From assembly GCF_017743995.1 (NCBI RefSeq), contig NZ_JAGHRB010000020.1:1-60835 (forward strand): 60,835 nt of DNA, written 5' to 3'. Of this stretch, positions 16,651 to 23,786 are shown piece by piece; the first letter of the stretch is position 1, and each line of letters opens with the position of its first letter. Made by a program: the position numbers and the translations under genes. Under the pieces are notes generated by a model. That model ran no database searches and was not told the DNA's origin. It worked only from the letters and a program-made list of their open reading frames with translations. The DNA comes from Ruegeria sp. R13_0. GTDB lineage: Bacteria; Pseudomonadota; Alphaproteobacteria; Rhodobacterales; Rhodobacteraceae.

Positions 16651-17238
16651 TTAAAGCGCACCCTTCGTTGACGGAATCGCATCCGCCTTGCGCGGGTCGG
16701 TTTCGACCGCATCCCGCAGGGCGCGGGCAACGGCCTTAAAGGCAGCCTCCGCGATGTGGTGGCTGTTGAAACCGTGCAGTTGATCAATGTGCAGCGTGAT
16801 GCCGCCATGGGTGCTGAGCGCCTGAAAGAACTCGCGCACCAGCTCAGTGTCGAAGGTGCCGATCTTCTGGGTTGGCAGGTCCACGTTCCAGATCAGGAAC
16901 GGGCGCGCGGACAGGTCCAGCGCACAACGCACCTGCGCGTCGTCCATGGGCAAGTGGCACTCGCCGTAGCGGCGGATGCCTTTCTTGTCGCCCAGTGCCT
17001 GCGTCAGAGCCTGACCCAGCGCGATGCCGGTGTCTTCGACCGTGTGGTGGTCGTCGATGTGATAGTCGCCCTTGGCGCGGATCGTCATGTCGATCAGCGA
17101 ATGACGCGCCAACTGATCCAGCATGTGGTCAAAGAAGCCAACGCCGGTCTGGTTGTCATACTGGCCGGTGCCGTCCAGACTGATCTCGACCGAGATCTCG
17201 GTCTCGGCGGTCTGACGGCTGATCTTTGCGCTGCGCAT
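16651..17238 (-). CDS. hisB: Imidazoleglycerol-phosphate dehydratase HisB
   Basis: 195 residues of the monofunctional dehydratase, without the phosphatase domain of the enterobacterial form. Metal-binding His clusters are visible: [25 protein letters not shown] and [14 protein letters not shown]. The start at 17238 ([14 protein letters not shown]) has AAGGAAT ahead of it; longer upstream frames are rejected. It opens the his cluster and faces an AsnC-like gene across a short divergent region. Confidence 0.97.
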   Translation of the reverse strand: MRSAKISRQTAETEISVEISLDGTGQYDNQTGVGFFDHMLDQLARHSLIDMTIRAKGDYHIDDHHTVEDTGIALGQALTQALGDKKGIRRYGECHLPMDDAQVRCALDLSARPFLIWNVDLPTQKIGTFDTELVREFFQALSTHGGITLHIDQLHGFNSHHIAEAAFKAVARALRDAVETDPRKADAIPSTKGAL

Positions 17239-17392
17239 GGGCGAATTCCTTTTGCTTCGAGGGAGCTTATAGACGGGGTTGGGCGGGTTGATCCAGAGGC
17301 CGTGTCGCGATCGCTTCAAACTGTTGCAGGGGATTGCACACAGGTCCGGGCCGTGCCAGCCTGCCGGAAACTCAAGTCAAAAGGCCCGGCAC

Positions 17393-17632
17393 ATGTCCAC
17401 CTGCGTTTTCATCCAGATCCGCTGCAAACCCGGCACCACCTATAAGGTCGCCGAAGAGATCGCCCTGCGCGAGATTCACTCGGAACTCTATTCCACAAGC
17501 GGCGAATACGACCTGCTGCTGAAGCTCTATATCCCAGAGACTGAGGATGTGGGCCACTTCATCAACGAACATCTTCTGGTAATTCCAAACATCGAACGAT
17601 CCTTGACCACGATGACGTTCAAGGCGTTCTAA
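17393..17632 (+). CDS. Stand-alone Lrp/AsnC ligand-binding (RAM) domain protein
   Basis: 79 residues consisting only of the effector/oligomerisation domain of the Lrp/AsnC family (CVFIQIRCKPGTTYKVAEEI, SGEYDLLLKLYI, IERSLTTMTF); the DNA-binding domain is absent. Such proteins form ring-shaped oligomers that bind amino acids and may modulate full-length Lrp proteins. The ATG at 17393 gives the canonical domain start. It is divergent from hisB, which might suggest a link with amino acid supply, but that is inference. Confidence 0.87.
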   Translation: MSTCVFIQIRCKPGTTYKVAEEIALREIHSELYSTSGEYDLLLKLYIPETEDVGHFINEHLLVIPNIERSLTTMTFKAF

Positions 17633-17751
17633 TCTGAACTTGGCCTCATAGCGCGCCAGAATCGGCCCGGTCACGAAAGATATCCGGGCCAGCGCCAAAC
17701 GCTGACGCGCCGCGTTCATATCGAAATCGACCAGTTGGGAAGGTTTGCATC

Positions 17752-17826
17752 TGGAGCGGGCGAGGCGATTCGAACGCCCGACCCTAACCTTGGCAAGGTT
17801 ATGCTCTACCCCTGAGCTACGCCCGC
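17752..17826 (-). tRNA. tRNA-Gly (GCC), copy 1
   Basis: The minus strand gives a full cloverleaf: acceptor GCGGGCG/CGCCCGC, anticodon GCC in CTTGCCAAG, T-arm with GTTCGAATC, discriminator T and encoded CCA. It is identical to copy 2, 37 bases away. Confidence 0.95.
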
Positions 17827-17863
17827 ATCAGATACATATGTTGGTCCGAAGACCTTAACTCAA

Positions 17864-17938
17864 TGGAGCGGGCGAGGCGATTCGAACGCCCGACCCTAAC
17901 CTTGGCAAGGTTATGCTCTACCCCTGAGCTACGCCCGC
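17864..17938 (-). tRNA. tRNA-Gly (GCC), copy 2
   Basis: Same sequence as the copy at 17752-17826, encoded CCA included. On the minus strand it is transcribed first, so the two probably form one precursor with a 37-base spacer. Confidence 0.95.
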
Positions 17939-18080
17939 GCCGTTGAGTGAGGAGGGATGTATAAATTCCCGCGCGAGCCTGCAAGCGGAAAAAGACAAAA
18001 ACCTGCAAAAATCTTTCGACGGAATTTCGGAGCTAATGCGTTGAAGGACTAATGAGGCTTACAAGGCGAAGGGACGCGTG

Positions 18081-18325
18081 ATGAAATCAAGGGCTTTGGC
18101 AGAAATGAAGACGGCACTGTTGGCGGCGCTGATTGTTTTCGCGGGATTGCTCTGCCCGCCCGAGGATGATCCATTGGCCGAGGCCCCCTCCCCTATGTAT
18201 GAGTGGCAGGTTTTGACTGGATAGGCAATCTCGCCGGGATCTGCCAACAGAAGGCACCGCATTCGAAGCAGGCGTGGTCCAAGCTGACCTGTGCAGACGG
18301 GCGCCAAAATTCGTTTTATCCATAA
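18081..18325 (+). pseudogene. Small exported protein gene with a frameshift
   Basis: An ATG opens MKSRALAEMKTALLAALIVF, a signal-like hydrophobic segment, and runs to YEWQVLTG before a TAG. Adding one T to the TTTT run near 18212 restores a frame that continues DWIGNLAGICQQKAPHSKQA to a TAA at 18323-18325, giving about 80 residues with a plausible secreted C-terminus and two cysteines. The simplest reading is a one-base loss in the T run, real or from sequencing. As written only 47 residues are made. Confidence 0.5.
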
Positions 18326-18426
18326 CGACTCTAGCAGCTAACCAACTGCTTCCTAGTTACGGCATTTACCGATGAAGGCGCAGGATGTAACACCGGAGAA
18401 AGGAGCCCGGCAAAAACAGGACGAAG

Positions 18427-19302
18427 ATGCAGGTTGTTATCCACGCAGGCGTAGCCTTTTCCGACAACGACCGGTTGATCGAAACCCTTATGGCGAACGC
18501 ATCGGTTCTGAACCAGCAGCGGGTCATCCCTCTGGACTTGGCGCAGGGGCGGCAATTCGTGAAAGTCGCCTCGGATTCCATGACGACCGGAGTGCCCCTG
18601 CCAGATGTCCTGATGGGCTTGAATGAGGTTCTTCCCGACCGCACCACCTGTGATCGCGTTATCCTGTCCAGCGACAAGGTTCTTGGCCCCAGACGAGCCG
18701 CGATTCTACACGGGCAATTCTATCCAAACGCGGCCGAGCGGATTGCATTCCTGGACCGTGTTCTAGGGGCGGATCAGATCGAGCTGAGTTTCGCGCTGGT
18801 CAACCCGGCGAGCTTCATCTCGAAATTGCTGATGTCACTGCCCGAAGAGCGGCGGAAAGCCGTCCTGGGGAACACCGACCTGAGCAGCCTGAACTGGCTG
18901 ACCATGGTCCACGAGTTGCGGGAAATGGCTCCGAACGTTCAGATCACGCTCTGGGCCAACGAGGATACTCCGCTTATCTGGGGCGATATCCTTAGAACGC
19001 TTGCCAGACTGCCGGACAAGGCCGCCCTGCAACATGAATACGCGTTCCTTGCTTCAGTGCTGACGGACGCGGGCCGCGCAGAGCTGACACAACTGTTGGA
19101 ACAAATTGCCTGGCAGGATCGGGACATGCTGCGGGAAAGCCTGACCCATCTGTTTGATGAACATGCCGATCCCGCGAAGATCGAGGAAGAGCTGGAGATT
19201 CCGGGCTGGACTTCAGACGTGGTCAGCGCGTTTTCCGAGATCTACGAACAGGATCTTGCGGCACTACGCACCATGCCGGGCGTAAGGGTGTTGCAGCCCT
19301 GA
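18427..19302 (+). CDS. Conserved roseobacter protein of unknown function (291 aa)
   Basis: A soluble protein starting MQVVIHAGVAFSDNDRLIET. The opening strand followed by IHAG, the later VILSSDKVLGPRRAAI, and the DQIELSFALVNPASFI segment give the overall pattern of a sulfotransferase-like or P-loop-like alpha/beta protein, but no complete nucleotide-binding loop is seen. The C-terminus (EEELEIPGWTSDVVSAFSEI) looks conserved in style. I cannot name a function. It appears monocistronic and converges on the gapR-like gene. Confidence 0.7.
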   Translation: MQVVIHAGVAFSDNDRLIETLMANASVLNQQRVIPLDLAQGRQFVKVASDSMTTGVPLPDVLMGLNEVLPDRTTCDRVILSSDKVLGPRRAAILHGQFYPNAAERIAFLDRVLGADQIELSFALVNPASFISKLLMSLPEERRKAVLGNTDLSSLNWLTMVHELREMAPNVQITLWANEDTPLIWGDILRTLARLPDKAALQHEYAFLASVLTDAGRAELTQLLEQIAWQDRDMLRESLTHLFDEHADPAKIEEELEIPGWTSDVVSAFSEIYEQDLAALRTMPGVRVLQP

Positions 19303-19318
19303 AACGGGCTGCATCGCA

Positions 19319-19585
19319 CTACATACCCAGAGCTTCCTTATACATTTCGAGAACCGCTTCTTCTTCGGCGATATCGTCCTTGTCGCGCTTGCGCAGAGCG
19401 ACCAATTTGCGCATGATCTTGGTGTCGTAACCGCGCGCTTTCGCTTCGGCCATGACCTCTTTCTGCTGCTCGGCCAGATCCTTCTTTTCGGCATCCAGAC
19501 GCTCGATCCGTTCGATGAACTGGCGCAACTCGCCTGCTGTCACGCGGTAGTTGGCGGCGGCCTGATCTTCGGTCATGTCTTCCAT
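19319..19585 (-). CDS. GapR-like nucleoid protein (DUF2312)
   Basis: 88 residues, closely following the Caulobacter GapR pattern: ELRQFIERIERLDAEKKDLA forms the long dimerising helix, then EAKARGYDTKIMRKLVALRK, ending MYKEALGM. GapR tetramers clamp overtwisted, AT-rich DNA ahead of polymerases and stimulate topoisomerases. The ATG at 19585 has GGGAGAG upstream. Monocistronic, divergent from a small membrane-protein gene. Confidence 0.92.
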   Translation of the reverse strand: MEDMTEDQAAANYRVTAGELRQFIERIERLDAEKKDLAEQQKEVMAEAKARGYDTKIMRKLVALRKRDKDDIAEEEAVLEMYKEALGM

Positions 19586-19749
19586 GTAGGTCTCTCCCAG
19601 AGGCTGAATTGCGATGCTGAGACATCGGGCATGGTGCCGGATACATCGCCGGTGCGCGGGTCGCAAGCACCCAATCCCATGGGCGGGCTTGTCGGCAGGG
19701 CGCTGATCCGCTAAGCGCAAAAACACGGCACCAGCAAAGGCAGGCAACC

Positions 19750-19968
19750 ATGTTCGAAATCATCACCTGGGGCGGCGCCGCCCTGTCAGTGGCCGGTCTT
19801 GTCGGTTTGATCTGGTGTATTCTGCGTGTCATGAAGGCCCGCAAAGCGGGCCTTTCAGATGACGAATTACGCGCTGTTGTTCAGGGTGTTCTGCCCTGGA
19901 ACCTGGGGGCGTTGTTTCTGTCGGTCATGGGACTGATGCTGGTCATCTTGGGTATATCGCTGGGATAA
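19750..19968 (+). CDS. Small membrane protein with two helices (72 aa)
   Basis: Two hydrophobic helices (residues about 5-27 and 48-70) flank a charged loop (RVMKARKAGLSDDELRAVVQ). The topology suggests an inner-membrane protein with the loop in the cytoplasm. No family recognised. It is divergent from gapR and convergent with the 71-residue gene. Confidence 0.7.
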   Translation: MFEIITWGGAALSVAGLVGLIWCILRVMKARKAGLSDDELRAVVQGVLPWNLGALFLSVMGLMLVILGISLG

Positions 19969-19977
19969 CCCAACCGA

Positions 19978-20193
19978 TCAGATCGGCAAATTGTCAAACC
20001 GCGCTTCCATCGCGTCCTCGCACAGGGCCGCATCCAGTCGGCGCATGCGCGACGGAACATGCATTCCCTGCTGACGCATGCGATCTACAATTTTGCTGAA
20101 ACTGGGCTGCAGCGCCAATCGGGTATCCAGACACGCGTTCTGAAGTTTTTGCTCTAGCTCTTGCGCTTCGAAATAGAGGTTATCTGTCGTCAT
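19978..20193 (-). CDS. Small conserved protein (71 aa), function unknown
   Basis: A helical, soluble protein: MTTDNLYFEAQELEQKLQNA, then LQPSFSKIVDRMRQQGMHVP and MRRLDAALCEDAMEARFDNL. GGGAGGATC ahead of the ATG is a good ribosome binding site. No motif is recognised; the size and charge pattern would suit a regulatory or adaptor protein. Confidence 0.7.
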   Translation of the reverse strand: MTTDNLYFEAQELEQKLQNACLDTRLALQPSFSKIVDRMRQQGMHVPSRMRRLDAALCEDAMEARFDNLPI

Positions 20194-20336
20194 TGTGATC
20201 CTCCCAATTGTCAGTATCCCCGATATAGGTAACGCGGATACGACACGAAGATGCTACCGGAAACGATGGCGATTTATTGCCCGCTAAAATAGCCTGTTCG
20301 GCAAATCTGCGCGTCTGGGTTAAAGTTTAGGCAAAT

Positions 20337-20412
20337 TTCATATGTCGTGCCTTGACGGACATCAAAAACCGAACTGGCTCTTGTATCATATTCTGTTTTT
20401 ATTATATGTCGT
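20337..20412. promoter_or_regulatory. A+T-rich control region of the sulfur operon with a repeated word
   Basis: The 9-base word ATATGTCGT occurs at 20340-20348 and again at 20404-20412, 64 bases apart and just before the ribosome binding site of the operon. The left copy is part of TTCATATG, and a similar TTCATGCATATG lies at 35959-35970 ahead of the SqrR-type repressor gene. These are candidates for a common operator; the match is short and could be chance. Confidence 0.3.
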
Positions 20413-20428
20413 CTAAGTGGAGGAAACC

Positions 20429-21292
20429 ATGAAGCCAAAAGTGAAAGCGTTCTTCGACGACCAGACCTTTACGGTCTCGTACGTCGTCCACGAAGACAGC
20501 AGCCGCGCTTGTGCGATTATCGATAGCGTTCTGGATTTCGATCATGCCTCGGGCCGGACGGGGACAAGCTCTGCCGACCAGATCATCGCTTATGTACACG
20601 CCAAAGACCTTAAGACCGAGTGGATTTTGGAAAGCCATGTGCATGCAGACCACCTCTCGGCTGCGCCATATCTGCAGCAGGAACTGGACGGCAAAATCGG
20701 GATCGGACATCACATCGTCGAGGTGCAGGAGACCTTTGGCAAAATCTTCAATGAAGGGACCGAGTTCCAGCGAGATGGCAGCCAGTTTGATGCCCTCTTC
20801 CGCGAGGGCGACAGTTTCCACATCGGACAGATGCGAGGCGATGTGCTGCACACACCCGGTCATACGCCGGCCTGCCTGACCTATGTGATCGGCGATGCCG
20901 CTTTTGTCGGCGACACCTTGTTCATGCCCGATTTCGGAACCGCACGGTGCGATTTCCCGGGCGGCTCGTCCGAGGTGCTTTTTGCTTCAATCCAGAAAAT
21001 CCTGTCTCTGCCCGATGAGACCCGCATTTTTGTGGGGCACGACTACAAGGCCCCGGGCCGCGATGAGTATGCGTGGGAGACCACGGTGGGTGAGCAAAAG
21101 GCGCTGAACATCCATATCGGGCAAGGTCGCAGCATCGAAGAGTTTGTTGAAATGCGGGACGCACGCGATGCGACCCTCTCCAAACCCCGGCTGATTCTGC
21201 CGTCGCTTCAGGTCAATATGCGCGCGGGCCAGATGCCCCCGGCCGACGAACAGGGCGATGTTTTCCTGAAGTTGCCGATCAACAAGCTGTGA
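20429..21292 (+). CDS. Metallo-beta-lactamase-fold hydrolase, persulfide dioxygenase/Blh type
   Basis: 287 residues starting MKPKVKAFFDDQTFTVSYVV, with GGAGGAAACC ahead of the ATG. The metal motif SHVHADHLSA (HxHxDH), the later His in HTPGHTPACLTYV, the Asp in FVGDTLFMPDFG and the His in FVGHDYKA complete the binuclear or mononuclear iron site of the ETHE1/Blh group. Proteins of this group oxidise glutathione persulfide to sulfite. It leads a four-gene operon with YeeE/YedE transporters and a rhodanese-like protein, the usual context of the BigR/SqrR-regulated sulfide-detoxification operon. Confidence 0.9.
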   Translation: MKPKVKAFFDDQTFTVSYVVHEDSSRACAIIDSVLDFDHASGRTGTSSADQIIAYVHAKDLKTEWILESHVHADHLSAAPYLQQELDGKIGIGHHIVEVQETFGKIFNEGTEFQRDGSQFDALFREGDSFHIGQMRGDVLHTPGHTPACLTYVIGDAAFVGDTLFMPDFGTARCDFPGGSSEVLFASIQKILSLPDETRIFVGHDYKAPGRDEYAWETTVGEQKALNIHIGQGRSIEEFVEMRDARDATLSKPRLILPSLQVNMRAGQMPPADEQGDVFLKLPINKL

Positions 21293-21322
21293 CCTGCGCC
21301 AACACTATAGGATGGACATAGA

Positions 21323-21742
21323 ATGAACCCGGACTGGATATGGGGCCTTTGTGGCGGCATCCTGATCGGCTGCGGCGCTGCGCTTTACCTGCTGGGCAAT
21401 GGCCGGATTATGGGGGCCAGTGGCATTCTGGGAGGTTTGATCGACGGCCCGGCAAGGCGCGAGAAACTGGTATTTGTCTTGGGGCTGATCGGTATGCCGC
21501 TGATCATGAGCCGTCTGATGAGCGAACAGCCTCAAACTCACCTGACAGAAAATCTGGGCCTTCTGGTCGTCGCCGGATTGCTCGTTGGCATTGGCACGCG
21601 GCTGGCCAACGGGTGCACATCGGGTCATGGGGTCTGCGGCATCTCTCGGTTTTCTCTGCGCGGGATTGTTGCGACCCTAATCTATATCGCTGCCGGAGCG
21701 GTGGTTTTGGCCCTGTTCCGCCACGGCTTGGGGGTGATCTGA
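21323..21742 (+). CDS. YeeE/YedE-family half-transporter, N-terminal type (PmpA-like)
   Basis: 139 residues with four hydrophobic helices. The signature GTRLANGCTSGHGVCGISRF carries the Cys typical of the YeeE/YedE (TsuA) sulfur-transport family. As a half-size protein it must pair with the next product, whose ATG overlaps its stop codon (ATG within TGATG). Likely role: passage of thiosulfate or a related sulfur species across the inner membrane. Confidence 0.87.
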   Translation: MNPDWIWGLCGGILIGCGAALYLLGNGRIMGASGILGGLIDGPARREKLVFVLGLIGMPLIMSRLMSEQPQTHLTENLGLLVVAGLLVGIGTRLANGCTSGHGVCGISRFSLRGIVATLIYIAAGAVVLALFRHGLGVI

Positions 21743-22173
21743 TGCGATTGTTGATCGCTTTCATTTCGGGCGCGCTGTTTGGCGCGGGACTGTTGCTGTC
21801 GGGGATGACGGACACCCAAAAGGTTCAGGGTTGGCTGGATATCTTCGGCGCATGGGACCCGACGCTGGCCTTCGTCATGGGAGGCGCGATTCTGCCCATG
21901 TTGGTCGCGTGGCGCATGACCAAGACCCGCCAACCGTTGACTGGCGGCACATTTCCCGCACCTGCTCGGCCCAAACTTGACCGAGGGTTGATCCTCGGCT
22001 CAATCCTGTTTGGCGCAGGCTGGGGATTGGTCGGTCTATGTCCCGGTCCGGCAATGGCGGCGCTGTCCTATGGCGGGACCAGCAGCGCCGTCTTTCTGGT
22101 AGCGATGGCGGCTGGGATGCGGTTGGCGCCGGGGCTGCGCGCGCAACTGGACAGGGCGGCCAACCCAGCCTAA
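21742..22173 (+). CDS. YeeE/YedE-family half-transporter, C-terminal type (PmpB-like)
   Basis: 143 residues with four hydrophobic helices. The signature GAGWGLVGLCPGPAMAALSYGG is the second conserved Cys motif of the YeeE/YedE family. It starts inside the stop codon of the preceding half, showing strict coupling. Together the two halves equal one full-length transporter. Confidence 0.87.
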   Translation: MRLLIAFISGALFGAGLLLSGMTDTQKVQGWLDIFGAWDPTLAFVMGGAILPMLVAWRMTKTRQPLTGGTFPAPARPKLDRGLILGSILFGAGWGLVGLCPGPAMAALSYGGTSSAVFLVAMAAGMRLAPGLRAQLDRAANPA

Positions 22174-22182
22174 TCAATTGGC

Positions 22183-22614
22183 ATGGAGATTCGACCAATA
22201 ACCCCCCGCTACGCCGTGTCCCCGCAGATCACTGTCGAGGACGTGCCCGCCATTGCCGAGGCCGGCTTTGTCAAGGTTATCTGCAACCGACCCAATGCTG
22301 AGGTCCCCGAGATCATGCAATCCGATGCGATCGGAGACGCGGTCCGCGCAGCAGGGCTGGAATACGAGGTGCTGGAGCTGACCCACCAGACCATGACACC
22401 CGAAAATGTCGCCAAGCAACGCGATATGGCCGAAAATTGCTCTGGCCCGGTTCTGGCATATTGCGCGTCCGGCACGCGTTGTTCGGTTGTTTGGGCTCTG
22501 GGTCAATGCGACCAGATGAGTACGGATGAGATTCTGACAGCTACAACCAATGCTGGGTATCAACTGGAGCAACTACGTCCCACACTGGATCAGTTGCGTA
22601 ACACGTCGGACTAG
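22183..22614 (+). CDS. TIGR01244-type sulfur transferase (phosphatase/rhodanese-like)
   Basis: 143 residues. The fold is that of dual-specificity phosphatases: DVPAIAEAGFVKVICNRPNAE opens it, and the active-site loop is AYCASGTRCSVVW (CxxGxR). In this family the Cys is thought to carry persulfide sulfur. The same domain is fused to the hydrolase in other Blh proteins; here it is separate and ends the operon, 9 bases after the transporter. Confidence 0.85.
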   Translation: MEIRPITPRYAVSPQITVEDVPAIAEAGFVKVICNRPNAEVPEIMQSDAIGDAVRAAGLEYEVLELTHQTMTPENVAKQRDMAENCSGPVLAYCASGTRCSVVWALGQCDQMSTDEILTATTNAGYQLEQLRPTLDQLRNTSD

Positions 22615-22615
22615 A

Positions 22616-23758
22616 TCAGACCTCCCTATCCTCCGGGCCATCGAGACCCGCCAGTTGCGAGATTTCCGCGACCATTCGATCGGGCTCAACAAGACTCAGG
22701 TCTTCGTCGACCGGATCGGCAACGGAGGGGCTCGCGACCAGATCGAGAGGATCGGACAGGATATCTACGCCTGTGTCAGCCATATCGCCCCGGACACTGG
22801 CCGGTCGACTTTCTATGAATTCAGCGGTCTCCAACGCATCCAGCGCTGGAAGCGGTACGTTTTCATTCAGCCGAACCGCGCGCATCCCGCCCGATTGCCC
22901 CAGACGACCGACTGAGGCGCGAGTACGTTCGATGGTCAGAACCTCAGTCCGGTCCAACCGCGCGCCGGTCAGAGGCAACAGGCTGCCCACCTCAAGCGCG
23001 GACAGATGCGCCAAAGGCAACCTCATCCGGCACACCACGGCGTTCAGTTCGGCCCGGACAACGCCTGATGACTGCTCCAGCCGACGGCCCGTGTCGATAT
23101 CCAGCTCTATCTCGGCTTCGTCGGGCGCGGGCGGATCAGGCAGCACAATCGTGATCTGGCCCTGACGCAACCCGCCTCCAAGTTCCACAGTCAGGTCAAA
23201 AACGCGGTAGCTATCTGCCACCAGCGACAAGATCAGGCCACGCAAATCCGCCGCCCTTGAGGCATACTCATACCCGGTCAAACCCTGCTGATCTGCCGGA
23301 TCGACCAGACCGACAGCTCGGCGCAATGCATCCTCGACCAGTGGTGCGGCCATGGCGGCGTCCGTATCCGTAAAGCCCCGCTCGGCGGGCGCGTCCGGTG
23401 TAACCTCACCAATGGTTTGGGTCTGAACGATGGCCGAGACGCAGTTCAAATCCAGACAGGCCGCAGCAACCCCCTCTGGCCCCGTAAATTTCAGCAGCAA
23501 CCAATCCTCGGCCAATGTGGCCGCAAGCCCGGCCTGCGCCCGATCTGCCTGTTTTGCCCCGATAACAGCCAGCGGAAGGTTCAAACGCTCACCTGCGGCC
23601 CGCGCAAAGCCCAAGCGCAACGCCCGCAGGATCGAGCGGGGCCGATCCCCCAGATCCCCCTGCCCCACTGACAATTTGCGCGCCAAAGCGGCGCCGGCCG
23701 TGTGTGCCATGGCTTCGGTACCATCCGATTTCTTGTCGTGAATCTTGGTGTAACCCAT
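22616..23758 (-). CDS. Stand-alone FliM/FliN C-terminal (SpoA) domain protein
   Basis: 380 residues. The C-terminal part contains a SpoA-type beta-barrel (RAELNAVVCRMRLPLAHLSA, LEVGSLLPLTGARLDRTEVL), as in flagellar C-ring or type III secretion proteins. The N-terminal part (ALRLGFARAAGERLNLPLAV) recalls the FliM middle region but is divergent, and the tail beyond the barrel is acidic and disordered. An ATG at 23710 could also be the start. No other flagellar gene is nearby; it lies beside the histidine kinase gene, transcribed in the same direction. It probably belongs to the extra FliM-like proteins of Rhodobacterales. Confidence 0.75.
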   Translation of the reverse strand: MGYTKIHDKKSDGTEAMAHTAGAALARKLSVGQGDLGDRPRSILRALRLGFARAAGERLNLPLAVIGAKQADRAQAGLAATLAEDWLLLKFTGPEGVAAACLDLNCVSAIVQTQTIGEVTPDAPAERGFTDTDAAMAAPLVEDALRRAVGLVDPADQQGLTGYEYASRAADLRGLILSLVADSYRVFDLTVELGGGLRQGQITIVLPDPPAPDEAEIELDIDTGRRLEQSSGVVRAELNAVVCRMRLPLAHLSALEVGSLLPLTGARLDRTEVLTIERTRASVGRLGQSGGMRAVRLNENVPLPALDALETAEFIESRPASVRGDMADTGVDILSDPLDLVASPSVADPVDEDLSLVEPDRMVAEISQLAGLDGPEDREV

Positions 23759-23786
23759 CAGAGGTTACGAACTTCTTTAAACCGAA

